The position numbers and the translations under genes are program-made. Source: an uncultured Bacteroidales bacterium (GTDB lineage: Bacteria > Bacteroidota > Bacteroidia > Bacteroidales > Paludibacteraceae). Taken from it: 64,000 bases of DNA. Below the pieces are notes generated by a model, which saw only the letters and a list, made by a program, of their open reading frames with translations, searched no databases and had not been told where the DNA came from. Position 1 is the first letter of the stretch, and each line of letters begins with the position of its first letter. The stretch is from NCBI GenBank assembly GCA_934728255.1, contig CAKVEC010000002.1, positions 62,001-126,000 of the forward strand, given 5' to 3'. This document shows positions 23,601-32,032 of this stretch, piece by piece.

Positions 23601-25376
23601 TTATTCCAGTCCCAAACTCTTCTTAATAGCCGGCACGCGGGCTTCAGCGGCAGCCGTAGCGGCTTTGTAGTCTGCAGCAGTAGGCATATCGGCAGGTATC
23701 TCGAAATAGAACTTGATCTTCGGTTCCGTACCAGATGGACGAACACTTACTTTCAGACCGCCATCGGTAAAGAATTGCAGCACGTTGCTCGTAGCATTGA
23801 GTGCCATCGTAATCGGTTGTTCTTTCCACTCACCATCCACAAGATCTTTCTCTACCAATGACTTATAATCTTTCATACGGATCACTTTCTCGCCTGCAAT
23901 CTCCTGCGGTGGGTTCTGACGATAGTTCGCCATCATCTGCTGTATCTCCTCAGCACCCGCCTTCCCCGGACGCACCACATTGATAGTTGTCTCGCACTGG
24001 AAGCCGAACTCCTTATATATATTGAGCAGGTAATCATAGAGCGACATACCCTGATCTTTGGCATATGCGGCAATTTCGCAAATCAGGCAGATAGCCGAAG
24101 GCGCACATTTGTCGCGCACTGCATCGTAACCGAGCCAACCGAAACTCTCTTCTCCGCCGCCGATATACTTGTGCGTACCTTCCCACATACGGATGCGGTT
24201 GGCAATCCACTTAAAACCGGTATATTCATCAGTTAGTGTAACACCCTCTTTGTCGGCAATACGACGAATCACCTCACTGGTAACAATGGTCTTCACCAGA
24301 TAGTTCTCGGGACGCATCTTGCCCAAGCGTTTGAGGGCTTTGATGTTGTAATAGGAGAACATCATACAAGTCTGGTTACCATTAATAATCACCCATTTGC
24401 CCTCATCATCACGACATACGATAGCCAAACGGTCGGCATCGGGGTCACTGGCAATCACAAGGTCGGCATTCAGTTTTGTACCAAGGTTCATACCCATCGT
24501 CATCGCCTCAGCGTTCTCCGGGTTAGGACTTACCACCGTCGGGAAATTGCCGTCAATCACCATTTGCTCGGGTACCACATGGATATTCTGGAAACCCCAT
24601 GAGCGCAAGCACATCGGCACAATCTGGCGCCCTGCACCGTGCAACGGAGTATAAACGATATTCAAGTTGCTTTGGCGCAGAATAACATCCTGATCAATCA
24701 TCACGGTCTTGACAGCCATCATATAGTCATAGTCCATCTCGCCACCGATAATCTCAATCAGGTCTTTGTTGCCTTCCCATTTTACATCCTCCATCTTCAC
24801 CTTGTTCACCTCATCAATGATACCTTGGTCGTGCGGTTGCAGCACCTGCGAACCGTCCTCCCAATAAGCCTTATAACCATTGTACTCTTTCGGGTTATGG
24901 CTGGCAGTAACGTTTACGCCACCTTGGCATTTTAGGTGTCGGATTGCGAAACTAACCTCCGGCGTGGGACGCAGACTCTCAAACAGGTACACCTTGATAC
25001 CATTGGCAGAAAACACGTTGGCAACAGTCTCGGCAAACAGACGACCGTTGTTGCGGCAGTCATGCCCTACCACTACTGCCACCTGCCCGTTCTGCACATT
25101 CTTGAAGCCGTTCTCGGCTTGCACTTTGAGCAGGTAGTTGGCATAACCCTGCGTAGCCTGTGCCACGATGTATTTGTTCATACGGTTGGTTCCCGGTCCC
25201 ATAATACCGCGCAAACCGCCCGTACCAAACTCCAATGTACGGTAAAAACTATCAATGAGTTCCGTTTTGTCATCGGCTTCCATCATTGCTTTCACTTGTG
25301 CTTTCGTTTCAGCATCATAATTGCCGTCGAGCCATGACTGGGCTACGGCCATCACACGTGTCAGTTCTTCATTCAT
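23601..25376 (-). CDS. Phospho-sugar mutase (phosphoglucomutase/phosphomannomutase)
   Basis: 591-residue member of the alpha-D-phosphohexomutase superfamily, interconverting hexose 1- and 6-phosphates in the cytoplasm. The active-site phosphoserine loop is VTASHNPKEYNGYK, the Mg2+ loop DPDADRLAIV, the sugar-binding loop GGEESFGWL, and the phosphate-binding loop RPSGTEPKIKFY. Length matches the long Bacteroidota phospho-sugar mutases. Specificity for glucose, mannose or ribose phosphate cannot be read from these motifs. Promoter at 25409-25439. Confidence 0.93.
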   Translation of the reverse strand: MNEELTRVMAVAQSWLDGNYDAETKAQVKAMMEADDKTELIDSFYRTLEFGTGGLRGIMGPGTNRMNKYIVAQATQGYANYLLKVQAENGFKNVQNGQVAVVVGHDCRNNGRLFAETVANVFSANGIKVYLFESLRPTPEVSFAIRHLKCQGGVNVTASHNPKEYNGYKAYWEDGSQVLQPHDQGIIDEVNKVKMEDVKWEGNKDLIEIIGGEMDYDYMMAVKTVMIDQDVILRQSNLNIVYTPLHGAGRQIVPMCLRSWGFQNIHVVPEQMVIDGNFPTVVSPNPENAEAMTMGMNLGTKLNADLVIASDPDADRLAIVCRDDEGKWVIINGNQTCMMFSYYNIKALKRLGKMRPENYLVKTIVTSEVIRRIADKEGVTLTDEYTGFKWIANRIRMWEGTHKYIGGGEESFGWLGYDAVRDKCAPSAICLICEIAAYAKDQGMSLYDYLLNIYKEFGFQCETTINVVRPGKAGAEEIQQMMANYRQNPPQEIAGEKVIRMKDYKSLVEKDLVDGEWKEQPITMALNATSNVLQFFTDGGLKVSVRPSGTEPKIKFYFEIPADMPTAADYKAATAAAEARVPAIKKSLGLE

Positions 25377-25408
25377 ATTATTTCTGTTTTAGGTATTTCT
25401 ATTTTGTG

Positions 25409-25439
25409 CAAAAGTACGATTTATTTCTGATATTTGCAA
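25409..25439 (-). promoter_or_regulatory. Promoter of the phospho-sugar mutase gene
   Basis: Minus-strand TTG (25439-25437) and TACTTTTG (25416-25409) with 23-base spacing. The TTG overlaps the hpt stop region. Confidence 0.75.
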
Positions 25440-25442
25440 ATT

Positions 25443-25985
25443 CTATTCCTCGCGTAGTACATATACTGCATCCAAGTTGCGCCCAAACCCGTCATAATCC
25501 AAGCCATAACCCAGTATAAACTTGCGAGGAATACGGAATGCCACATACTCCGGTTCTGCATCGGCGTGCTGCAATGCTTCCGGCTTAAAGAGGAACGACG
25601 TAACCGCCACGGAACGCGCACCTTGTTCTCGCAGCAACTGTTTGAAGCCATGCATCGTAATACCTGTATCTACAATATCTTCTACCACAATCACATCGCG
25701 GTCTCTTACCTCCTCTTGCAGCGGCACAATCATACGTACATTGCCTGTCGTAGAGGTACCTTCATACGATTTGAGCCGCACAAAGGTTATTTCCGAATGG
25801 AGATTGATGGATCGGAACAAATCGGCAGCATAGATATAGGCTCCGTTCAATACGCAGACAAACAGCGGTTCACGCCCTGCATAATCCGCATTGATACGCT
25901 CCGCCACGGCGTTCACCGCCTCTTGTATTTTGTCTGTTGTGATATACTCGTCAAAAACACGATTATTCAGTTCTACACTTCGCAT
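25443..25985 (-). CDS. hpt: Hypoxanthine phosphoribosyltransferase
   Basis: 180-residue type I PRTase of purine salvage, forming IMP or GMP from base and PRPP. The PRPP-binding motif is VIVVEDIVDTGITM, and the base-binding end is FILGYGLDYDGFGRNLDAVY with its conserved aspartate. The GTSTTGNVRM loop precedes the PRPP motif. The gene lies between pyrG upstream (27-base gap holding an AATTTAC array) and the phospho-sugar mutase; pyrG and hpt may be co-transcribed, linking CTP synthesis and purine salvage. Confidence 0.94.
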   Translation of the reverse strand: MRSVELNNRVFDEYITTDKIQEAVNAVAERINADYAGREPLFVCVLNGAYIYAADLFRSINLHSEITFVRLKSYEGTSTTGNVRMIVPLQEEVRDRDVIVVEDIVDTGITMHGFKQLLREQGARSVAVTSFLFKPEALQHADAEPEYVAFRIPRKFILGYGLDYDGFGRNLDAVYVLREE

Positions 25986-26021
25986 AATTTACAAATTTAC
26001 ACACTTACAACTTTACAAATT
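25986..26021. repeat. AATTTAC array between hpt and pyrG
   Basis: AATTTACAAATTTACACACTTACAACTTTACAAATT-type array (units of 7-11 bases) filling the hpt-pyrG gap; same family as inside the PAP2 gene. Confidence 0.75.
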
Positions 26022-27638
26022 GACTTTCGTTGCCGCCTTAACAAAATCCACAAACAGCGGATGCGGGTGAAGCACCGTGGACGAATACTCCGGATGGAAC
26101 TGCACACCGATATACCACGGATGGTCTTTCAGGCAAAGGATCTCTACCAGTCCCGATTCAGGATTGATGCCCACACACTCCATACCATGTTGCTCAAAAG
26201 CCGCTTGATAGTCGTGGTTGAACTCATAGCGGTGGCGATGGCGCTCGTAAATAATATCACTACCGTCTTTCAGAAGGGGTGCATAGATTTGCTCCACCTT
26301 ACTGCCTTTTTTCAGCCGGCACGGATAAGCCCCGAGACGCATCGATCCACCTTTGTTGACCATCTGTTTCTGTGCCTCCATCATATCAATCACGTTGTGC
26401 GTGGTCTGCGGGTCAAACTCTGTAGAGTTGGCATCGGCATACCCGAGTACATCGCGGGCAAACTCAATGGCCATACATTGCATTCCCATACAGATACCGA
26501 AACATGGTATCTTGTTTTCACGCGCATATTTAAGTGCTGCAAACTTGCCTTCCACACCACGCGAGCCAAACCCCGGAGCAATCACAATCCCCTGCTGCCC
26601 CGCCAGCCGCTCGACTACATTCTCCGCCGTCAGGTCGTCGCTCAGCACCGAAGTCAGCACCAACTTACGGTCGTTGTATGCCGCCGCATGGGTCAGCGAT
26701 TCGCGTATCGACTTATATGCGTCTTGCAGTTGCACATACTTGCCCACGATAGCAATCCGCACTTCCTCTTGGGCACCCTCCAAGTGCTGCAAAAAGGTGT
26801 TCCAGCGGGTCATGTCGGGCACCGGCACTTTGTCGGTGTCAAAACCCGTACAGCGCAGTACCGCCATATCCAGCCCCTCTGCCAGCATATTGAGCGGCAC
26901 ACGGTAGATAGTCGGCGCATCTATCGATTGTACCACGCAGTCTTGTGCCACATTGCAGAACAACGCCACCTTGCGGCGCACATCCTGCGGAATGGTATGC
27001 TCGGTGCGCAGAACGATAATATCGGGTTGCACTCCCTCTTGCTGCAGGTCTTTCACCGAGTGCTGCGTCGGTTTGGTTTTCAGTTCCTTGGCTGCAGCCA
27101 GGTATGGTACGTAAGTCAGGTGAATACAGCAGCAGTCGCGTCCGAGTTCCCAGCGCATCTGGCGCACCGCCTCGATATAAGGCAGGCTCTCGATGTCGCC
27201 TACCGTACCACCTATTTCCGTAATGACAAAGTCGTATTTGCCCGTTTCTCCGAGAAGGCGTATCTGATGTTTGATCTCGTCGGTGATATGCGGTACTACC
27301 TGCACCGTCTTGCCGAGGAAATCACCGCGACGCTCTTTCTCAATCACCGTCTGGTAGATACGTCCCGTAGTGATATTGTTCGCCTTGTGGGTACGCACGT
27401 CCAAGAAACGCTCATAGTGTCCGAGATCCAAGTCTGCCTCATGCCCGTCTTCCGTTACGTAACATTCACCGTGTTCGTAGGGATTGAGTGTCCCCGGATC
27501 CACGTTGATATACGGATCCAGTTTCTGGTTTGTCACTCGGAAACCTCTGGCTTTGAGCAGGTTACCCAACGAAGCGGCAATGATACCCTTTCCCAACGAG
27601 GAAGCCACACCACCGGTTACAAAAATGTACTTTGTCAT
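26013..27638 (-). CDS. pyrG: CTP synthase
   Basis: 541 residues, the standard length. The N-terminal ATP-dependent amidoligase domain has FVTGGVASSLGKGI and the EIGGTVGDIESLPY motif. The C-terminal class I glutamine amidotransferase domain has the nucleophile loop CFGICMGMQ and the VQFHPEYSST motif. It converts UTP to CTP in the cytoplasm. The final residues (AATKVNL) are just before the AATTTAC array, which overlaps the stop codon region. Confidence 0.97.
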   Translation of the reverse strand: MTKYIFVTGGVASSLGKGIIAASLGNLLKARGFRVTNQKLDPYINVDPGTLNPYEHGECYVTEDGHEADLDLGHYERFLDVRTHKANNITTGRIYQTVIEKERRGDFLGKTVQVVPHITDEIKHQIRLLGETGKYDFVITEIGGTVGDIESLPYIEAVRQMRWELGRDCCCIHLTYVPYLAAAKELKTKPTQHSVKDLQQEGVQPDIIVLRTEHTIPQDVRRKVALFCNVAQDCVVQSIDAPTIYRVPLNMLAEGLDMAVLRCTGFDTDKVPVPDMTRWNTFLQHLEGAQEEVRIAIVGKYVQLQDAYKSIRESLTHAAAYNDRKLVLTSVLSDDLTAENVVERLAGQQGIVIAPGFGSRGVEGKFAALKYARENKIPCFGICMGMQCMAIEFARDVLGYADANSTEFDPQTTHNVIDMMEAQKQMVNKGGSMRLGAYPCRLKKGSKVEQIYAPLLKDGSDIIYERHRHRYEFNHDYQAAFEQHGMECVGINPESGLVEILCLKDHPWYIGVQFHPEYSSTVLHPHPLFVDFVKAATKVNL

Positions 27639-27674
27639 TGTATATTAAGTTATTTAACCGTCTTTTTAGGACTT

Positions 27675-27762
27675 AAGAACAAAGGACAATGAACAAAGAA
27701 CTAAATACCCACGACTATTCAACACTATTTTATTCTTTGTTCTTTGTTCCATATTCTTTGTC
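27675..27762. repeat. ACAAAGAAC-type repeat, pyrG side of hflX
   Basis: AAGAACAAAGGACAATGAAC followed after a spacer by the inverse TTATTCTTTGTTCTTTGTTC. The block 27727-27762 is closely similar to 29258-29293 on the other side of hflX. Confidence 0.8.
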
Positions 27763-27791
27763 TTTCCTGTGATACGAATGAGGTCTCGACC

Positions 27792-29174
27792 TTATTCGTA
27801 TCGTTGGAAAATAAAGTCGTTGTACGGGTATCGCTTCACGTGTATCGCCTTGATACGGTCGTACATCAACTGTTTCAACGCTTCTATATTGTCTTTGTTC
27901 TTCGCCGAGATAAAGATACAATCGTCCTGCAGTTTCGCCATCCATGTCCGTTGCAACTCCTCAAGCGATATGTTCTCCCTGCGCACGGGTGTCAGGTCAT
28001 CCTCCTCTTTGGGCGTGTAGGTAAAGGCATCTATCTTGTTGAAAACCACGATACGCGGTATATCTGCCACACGTTTCTCCACGTGCTTCTCTTTATTCTT
28101 ACCCGACCACGGTTTGCCCTCCTGCACCACCTCCTCGCGCGTCAGCAGGTCGTTGATAGTTTTTTCCACTACCTCATACTGCTCTTCGAAGTTTGGGTGT
28201 GAGATGTCCACCACATGTATCAGCAGGTCTGCCTCGCGTACCTCGTCCAGGGTTGATTTGAACGATTCTACCAAATGGTGCGGCAGTTTGCGGATAAATC
28301 CCACTGTGTCGCTCAAGAGGAACGGCAGGTTGTCTATCGTAACCTTGCGCACCGTGGTATCCAATGTAGCAAAGAGTTTGTTCTCGGCAAACACGTCCGA
28401 TTTGCTCAGCAGGTTCATCAGCGTCGATTTGCCCACGTTGGTATAGCCCACCAGCGCCACACGCACCATCTTGCCGCGGTTCTGCCGCTGGGTAGCCATC
28501 TGCTTGTCTATCTTTTTCAAGTCTTCTCGCAGCAGGGCGATACGCTGACCGATAATCCGCTTGTCAGCCTCTATCTGGGTTTCACCCATACCACGGCTCG
28601 TTGTGCCGCCGCCGCGCTGACGATCAAGGTGCGACCACATTCGGGTCAACCGGGGGAGCATATATTGCAGGTGCGCCATCTCCACTTGTGTCTTGGCGTA
28701 ACTGGTCTGCGCCCGCTGCAGGAAAATTTCCAGAATCAGAATCGTCCTATCCATCACCCGTACATGCCCCATCTTGCCGTTGGGCAGCATGTTCAGTTCC
28801 CGCTCTATATTGCGCAATTGGCGGGGCGAGAGTTCGTCATCGAAAATAACGACAGAGATAACACGACGATCCGTCCCGACCTCCCCAACCCCTCCAAAGG
28901 AGGGGCTCGACGGCTGTACTGATAGTACCCCCTCTTTGAGGGGGGCGGGGGAGTTAATATACTCCTTTATTTCCTGCAACTTGCCCTCTCCTACGTAGGT
29001 ACTTGTATTCGGCTGTTCCAACCGCTGTACAAAACGCTTGACGGGTACGATATGGTTCGTATCCGCCAAGAAAGCCAACTCATCCAAATACTCTTTGGTG
29101 CGTTCTTCCGATTGCTCGGGGGTAATCAACCCCACCAGCACTGCATACACCGTCTCTTCTTTTATCTCAATCAT
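27792..29174 (-). CDS. hflX: GTPase HflX with a palindrome-derived insert
   Basis: Ribosome-associated GTPase that splits stalled or stressed 70S ribosomes. 460 residues. The N-terminal nucleotide-binding domain has YVGEGKLQEIKEYI then VVIFDDELSPRQLRNIEREL; the Gly-rich helix is RGGGTTSRGMGETQIEADKR. The G domain has G1 GYTNVGKSTLM, G3 DTVGFIRKLP and G4 FNKIDAF. Between KEYI and VVIFDDEL, about residues 74-100 are encoded by two GC-rich palindromes (28876-28954) in frame; orthologues normally join these segments directly. Both flanking gaps carry a shared repeat. Confidence 0.94.
   Translation of the reverse strand: MIEIKEETVYAVLVGLITPEQSEERTKEYLDELAFLADTNHIVPVKRFVQRLEQPNTSTYVGEGKLQEIKEYINSPAPLKEGVLSVQPSSPSFGGVGEVGTDRRVISVVIFDDELSPRQLRNIERELNMLPNGKMGHVRVMDRTILILEIFLQRAQTSYAKTQVEMAHLQYMLPRLTRMWSHLDRQRGGGTTSRGMGETQIEADKRIIGQRIALLREDLKKIDKQMATQRQNRGKMVRVALVGYTNVGKSTLMNLLSKSDVFAENKLFATLDTTVRKVTIDNLPFLLSDTVGFIRKLPHHLVESFKSTLDEVREADLLIHVVDISHPNFEEQYEVVEKTINDLLTREEVVQEGKPWSGKNKEKHVEKRVADIPRIVVFNKIDAFTYTPKEEDDLTPVRRENISLEELQRTWMAKLQDDCIFISAKNKDNIEALKQLMYDRIKAIHVKRYPYNDFIFQRYE
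28876..28954. repeat. Two GC-rich palindromic modules inside hflX
   Basis: Module A (28876-28912) contains CCCCTCC-AAA-GGAGGGG; module B (28925-28954) contains CCCCTC-TTT-GAGGGG and GGGCGGGGGAGT. Both modules recur in polA (53710-53862), and module A recurs as an inverted pair between queA and ung (43139-43248). Confidence 0.92.
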
Positions 29175-29205
29175 TTTTATTCAACCGCTCCACTCCGTTC
29201 CGCTG

Positions 29206-29293
29206 AAAGACAAAGGACAATAAACAAAGAATCAGATACCTTTGGCTGTTCTACGCCATTTTATTCTTTGTTCTTTGTTCCACGTTCTTTGTC
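29206..29293. repeat. ACAAAGAAT-type repeat, lemA side of hflX
   Basis: AAAGACAAAGGACAATAAAC followed after a spacer by TTATTCTTTGTTCTTTGTTC, an internal inverted repeat matching the element at 27675-27762. Similar shorter copies lie at 60913-60966 and 21423-21452. Confidence 0.8.
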
Positions 29294-29297
29294 GTAA

Positions 29298-29885
29298 TCA
29301 AAAATTCACCTCCGGTGCTTTGGCAGCCATCGTGTCTGCCTCGAAGTAGTTTTTCTTCTCGAAGCCGCACATCGAAGCAATGATATTTTTCGGGAAACGA
29401 CGGACATAGGTATTAAAATCTTTTACCGCCCCGTTGTAGTTCTGCCGTGCCGTGGCAATGCGGTTCTCCGTACCCTCCAACTGCGCCTGCAGGTCGCGGA
29501 AATTGCTATTTGCTTTCAGGTCGGGATACGCCTCAGAGATAGCCATCAGTCGTCCGAGCGCCTGACTCAACTCACCTTGTGCCGACTGATATGCCGCCAA
29601 CTGTTCAGGAGTAGCATTGGTCGGATCAATGGTTATCTGTGTGGCTTTAGCACGTGCTTCGATTACCTCCTGCAAAGTGCTGTTCTCGTGCTCTGCATAA
29701 CCTTTTACGGTATTCACCAGATTCGGAATCAGGTCAGCACGACGCTGGTAATAGGTCTGCACGTCGCCCCACGAGGTTTCTACGGTTTCCTCTTTGGTTA
29801 CCATCTCATTGTAGCAACCCACACCCCAAATAGCCAGCAGTGCCAATACCGCCAGCACTACGATCCATAGTATAAACTTCTTCAT
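29298..29885 (-). CDS. LemA family protein
   Basis: 195 residues. The ATG at 29885 (MKKFILWIVVLAVLALLA) begins a membrane anchor; an earlier ATG at 29927 would only add residues encoded by an AATTTAC-type repeat. The LemA domain is marked by the VETSWGDVQTYYQRRADLIPNLVNTVKGY-like helix and the LEGTENRIATARQNYNGAV segment, ending in NTYVRRFPKNIIASMCGF. LemA proteins occur in the envelope with unknown function. Pairing with a TPM/YgcG protein, as here, is common. The weak promoter box is TATCTTTG (29954-29947). Confidence 0.93.
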   Translation of the reverse strand: MKKFILWIVVLAVLALLAIWGVGCYNEMVTKEETVETSWGDVQTYYQRRADLIPNLVNTVKGYAEHENSTLQEVIEARAKATQITIDPTNATPEQLAAYQSAQGELSQALGRLMAISEAYPDLKANSNFRDLQAQLEGTENRIATARQNYNGAVKDFNTYVRRFPKNIIASMCGFEKKNYFEADTMAAKAPEVNF

Positions 29886-29900
29886 ACGCTCAATATTGAA

Positions 29901-29938
29901 TAATTTGTAAGTTTGTAAATTATGCATTACGCATTAAT
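29901..29938. repeat. AATTTGTAAGTTTGT and GCATTACGCATT repeats upstream of lemA
   Basis: TAATTTGTAAGTTTGTAAATT (AATTTAC family, inverse) runs into ATGCATTACGCATTAAT, a heptamer-type repeat also seen at 31091-31117 and 59886-59913. Confidence 0.65.
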
Positions 29939-30117
29939 TTTTGCTGCAAAGATACAACAATTTTTTCGTCCGTGTTGGTAGTCCTGCGCATTTTTTCTAT
30001 TTTTCTTCATTTTGCCACTCCTACCCCGCATTTTCGCCACCGAAGAAAAGGCCATCCACCCGACATCCACCTGACTTTGCAATAGACAAGGAACGGCAAA
30101 TCTTTAGAATAGAAAAA

Positions 30118-31107
30118 TCACCACTTACCCCCGGCACCTCCGCCCATAGTGCTGCCGCCGCCCCAACTGCCACCGCCGAAGCCGCCAAACGAACCGCCGC
30201 CACTATGGTGATGTCCGCCGCCATAATGCCCGCCGCCCGTATAGGTGGTGGTTTTGGTCAGTCTCGGAATGGTAAATTTCTCCTCGTGCCTGTAGCCGCA
30301 GTGCTTGCAACTCTTGATGGTCAAACCCACACCCGCTGCCGCATACGTGGCGGCGACAAGCGTCTTCTGGCGGGTATTGAGCGTATGCTTGCCGCATTTC
30401 GGACATTTATGGGAGTGATAGACAGCCAACCACGTCAGCCCTATCAATGCCACAATCACAAGTATCACAAACAATATCTCCTGCCCCACCTCTTTCGCCT
30501 TACCGCCGATGAGCGAACCCAACCAAGACGGTTCCTCCCGCTCCACCTTGTTACGACGGGTGACGGATTTCATATTGAGCAACTCCTCGGGAGCATCGCC
30601 CGATGTGCATTTCTCATATATCCGCAGTGCACCGAGACACAAACCCTCGCCGTATTTCTCTTCGCGGAACGAGGGGATCATATCCTCTTCGATAATCCGT
30701 TTGCACACGGCATCGGGCAGCACACCCTCAATGCCCTGCCCTGTCATGATCCGTATGTCGTGCGAATCCAACACAAAGCAGATTAGCACACCCGTATTCT
30801 TGCCCTCCTTACCGATACCCCATAGTTGGAATAACTGATACGTAAAATCGAACATATCCTGACTGCCGATACTCTGTATCGCCACCACTGCCAGTTCGGC
30901 TTGGGTCTTCTCCTCAAGCATACGAGCGCACTTATTCAGGTACGCCGCATCTTCCTCACCGATGATACCGTCCGGGTTGCTCACATACTCCCATTGCCCG
31001 CCCTTTTTCGGGTCTGGAACATCCTTCGGGCTATACGTCTTGCCCCATACCGACAATGGCAGGAATAGCAGCCATATCCATATAATGATGCGTGATACGT
31101 AATGCAT
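30118..31107 (-). CDS. TPM-domain (YgcG-type) membrane protein with a zinc ribbon
   Basis: 329 residues from the ATG at 31107 (MHYVSRIIIWIWLLFLPLSVWG, a signal peptide). Upstream in-frame ATGs precede the promoter at 31131-31161. A TPM phosphatase-like domain follows (about residues 35-170, with AELAVVAIQSIGSQD and GVLICFVLD). A membrane helix (ILFVILVIVALIGLTWLAVY) comes next, then a four-cysteine ribbon (CPKCGKHT and CKHCGY) and a Gly-rich tail ending GGSTMGGGAGGKW. The fold is linked to photosystem assembly in plants; in bacteria the role is unclear. It is the usual partner of LemA. Confidence 0.9.
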   Translation of the reverse strand: MHYVSRIIIWIWLLFLPLSVWGKTYSPKDVPDPKKGGQWEYVSNPDGIIGEEDAAYLNKCARMLEEKTQAELAVVAIQSIGSQDMFDFTYQLFQLWGIGKEGKNTGVLICFVLDSHDIRIMTGQGIEGVLPDAVCKRIIEEDMIPSFREEKYGEGLCLGALRIYEKCTSGDAPEELLNMKSVTRRNKVEREEPSWLGSLIGGKAKEVGQEILFVILVIVALIGLTWLAVYHSHKCPKCGKHTLNTRQKTLVAATYAAAGVGLTIKSCKHCGYRHEEKFTIPRLTKTTTYTGGGHYGGGHHHSGGGSFGGFGGGSWGGGSTMGGGAGGKW

Positions 31108-31130
31108 AATGCGTAATGTTATTTTACCGG

Positions 31131-31161
31131 CAAAGTTACAACTAATTTTCGATTTATGCAA
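31131..31161 (-). promoter_or_regulatory. Promoter of the TPM gene
   Basis: Minus-strand TTG (31161-31159) and TAACTTTG (31138-31131), 23-base spacing, divergent to the promoter at 31181-31211. Confidence 0.8.
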
Positions 31162-31180
31162 GGCGAAATCATTTCTGTAC

Positions 31181-31211
31181 TTGCATATCTCGCAAAAAAC
31201 GTGTATCTTTG
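31181..31211 (+). promoter_or_regulatory. Promoter of the methyltransferase gene
   Basis: TTG at 31181 and TATCTTTG at 31204-31211. The ATG at 31220 begins eight bases after the box, so the transcript is probably leaderless or nearly so; this also fixes the start codon. Confidence 0.82.
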
Positions 31212-31219
31212 CGGGCAAA

Positions 31220-32032
31220 ATGCAACCGGGAAACACACTCTACCGTATCGGTGCCTATCTGCGCCACTATCTCACCGCATGGAACACGGGCGGCGAGGGC
31301 ATTCATTCGCCCTATCTCTTTTATTTGGTGCGTATGCTGATGTACGATGCCAATGCTTACTATTGTTTTGCGCCCATAGAGAAACGCCGACGGGCTATGT
31401 TGCACACTGATCAAGCCATTGAAATAACGGATTTCGGTACAGGAGCGACCAACAAAGGAACCGTCTACCAACGCACTATAGCCGACATCGCCCGCACAAG
31501 TCTCGAATCCCCGCGGGTCGGGCAACTGCTCTTCAAGTGGATCGCCTACATCGGACATACAGCGCAACGCCCGCTGGAGATAGTCGAACTCGGCACCTCA
31601 CTCGGCATCACCACCGCTTACTTGGCCGCTGCCGACTCCCGCAACCACATCACCACCTTTGAGGGCTCTCCCGCTGTGGCTGACATCGCCCGCCGCAACT
31701 GGTCTAAACTCAACCTGAATAATATCCAACTCATCACGGGAAACATCAACGACACACTACATAATTACGTGCGCGAGAGCATCGACATCGCCTACATCGA
31801 TGCCAACCACACGGAAGAGGCAACACTGCAATATTTTGAATACCTGGCACCTATGGCAAATGAGAAGAGTATTTTCATCATAGACGACATCCATCATTCG
31901 CCGCAAATGCACAGGGCATGGCTACAGATCTGCCACCACCCTCAGGTTACTTCTACCATGGATATTTGGAGTTCAGGCATTGTATTCTTCAATCCTCACT
32001 TTTTACACAAAAATTACACCTTACGTCTATGA
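31220..32032 (+). CDS. Class I SAM-dependent methyltransferase (O-methyltransferase-like)
   Basis: 270 residues. The start at 31220 (MQPGNTLYRIGAYL) is set by the promoter immediately upstream; the longer reading frame from 31109 would begin before it. A Rossmann SAM-binding region begins with VELGTSLGITTAYLA (motif I), followed by HITTFEGS (acidic motif II), and the DIAYIDANHTEEATLQYFEYL and IFIIDDIHHSPQMHRAW segments typical of catechol- or caffeoyl-CoA-type O-methyltransferases. The substrate is unknown. Its TGA overlaps the ATG of the cob(I)alamin adenosyltransferase gene by four bases. Confidence 0.88.
   Translation: MQPGNTLYRIGAYLRHYLTAWNTGGEGIHSPYLFYLVRMLMYDANAYYCFAPIEKRRRAMLHTDQAIEITDFGTGATNKGTVYQRTIADIARTSLESPRVGQLLFKWIAYIGHTAQRPLEIVELGTSLGITTAYLAAADSRNHITTFEGSPAVADIARRNWSKLNLNNIQLITGNINDTLHNYVRESIDIAYIDANHTEEATLQYFEYLAPMANEKSIFIIDDIHHSPQMHRAWLQICHHPQVTSTMDIWSSGIVFFNPHFLHKNYTLRL

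Noticed and set aside
25566..27692. 708-residue ORF antisense to hpt and pyrG
   Set aside because: It spans two well-conserved genes on the other strand and has low-complexity composition typical of reverse-frame shadows.
30118..31236. 43-residue N-terminal extension of the TPM protein
   Set aside because: The upstream codons lie before or within the promoter at 31131-31161, and the signal peptide begins at 31107.
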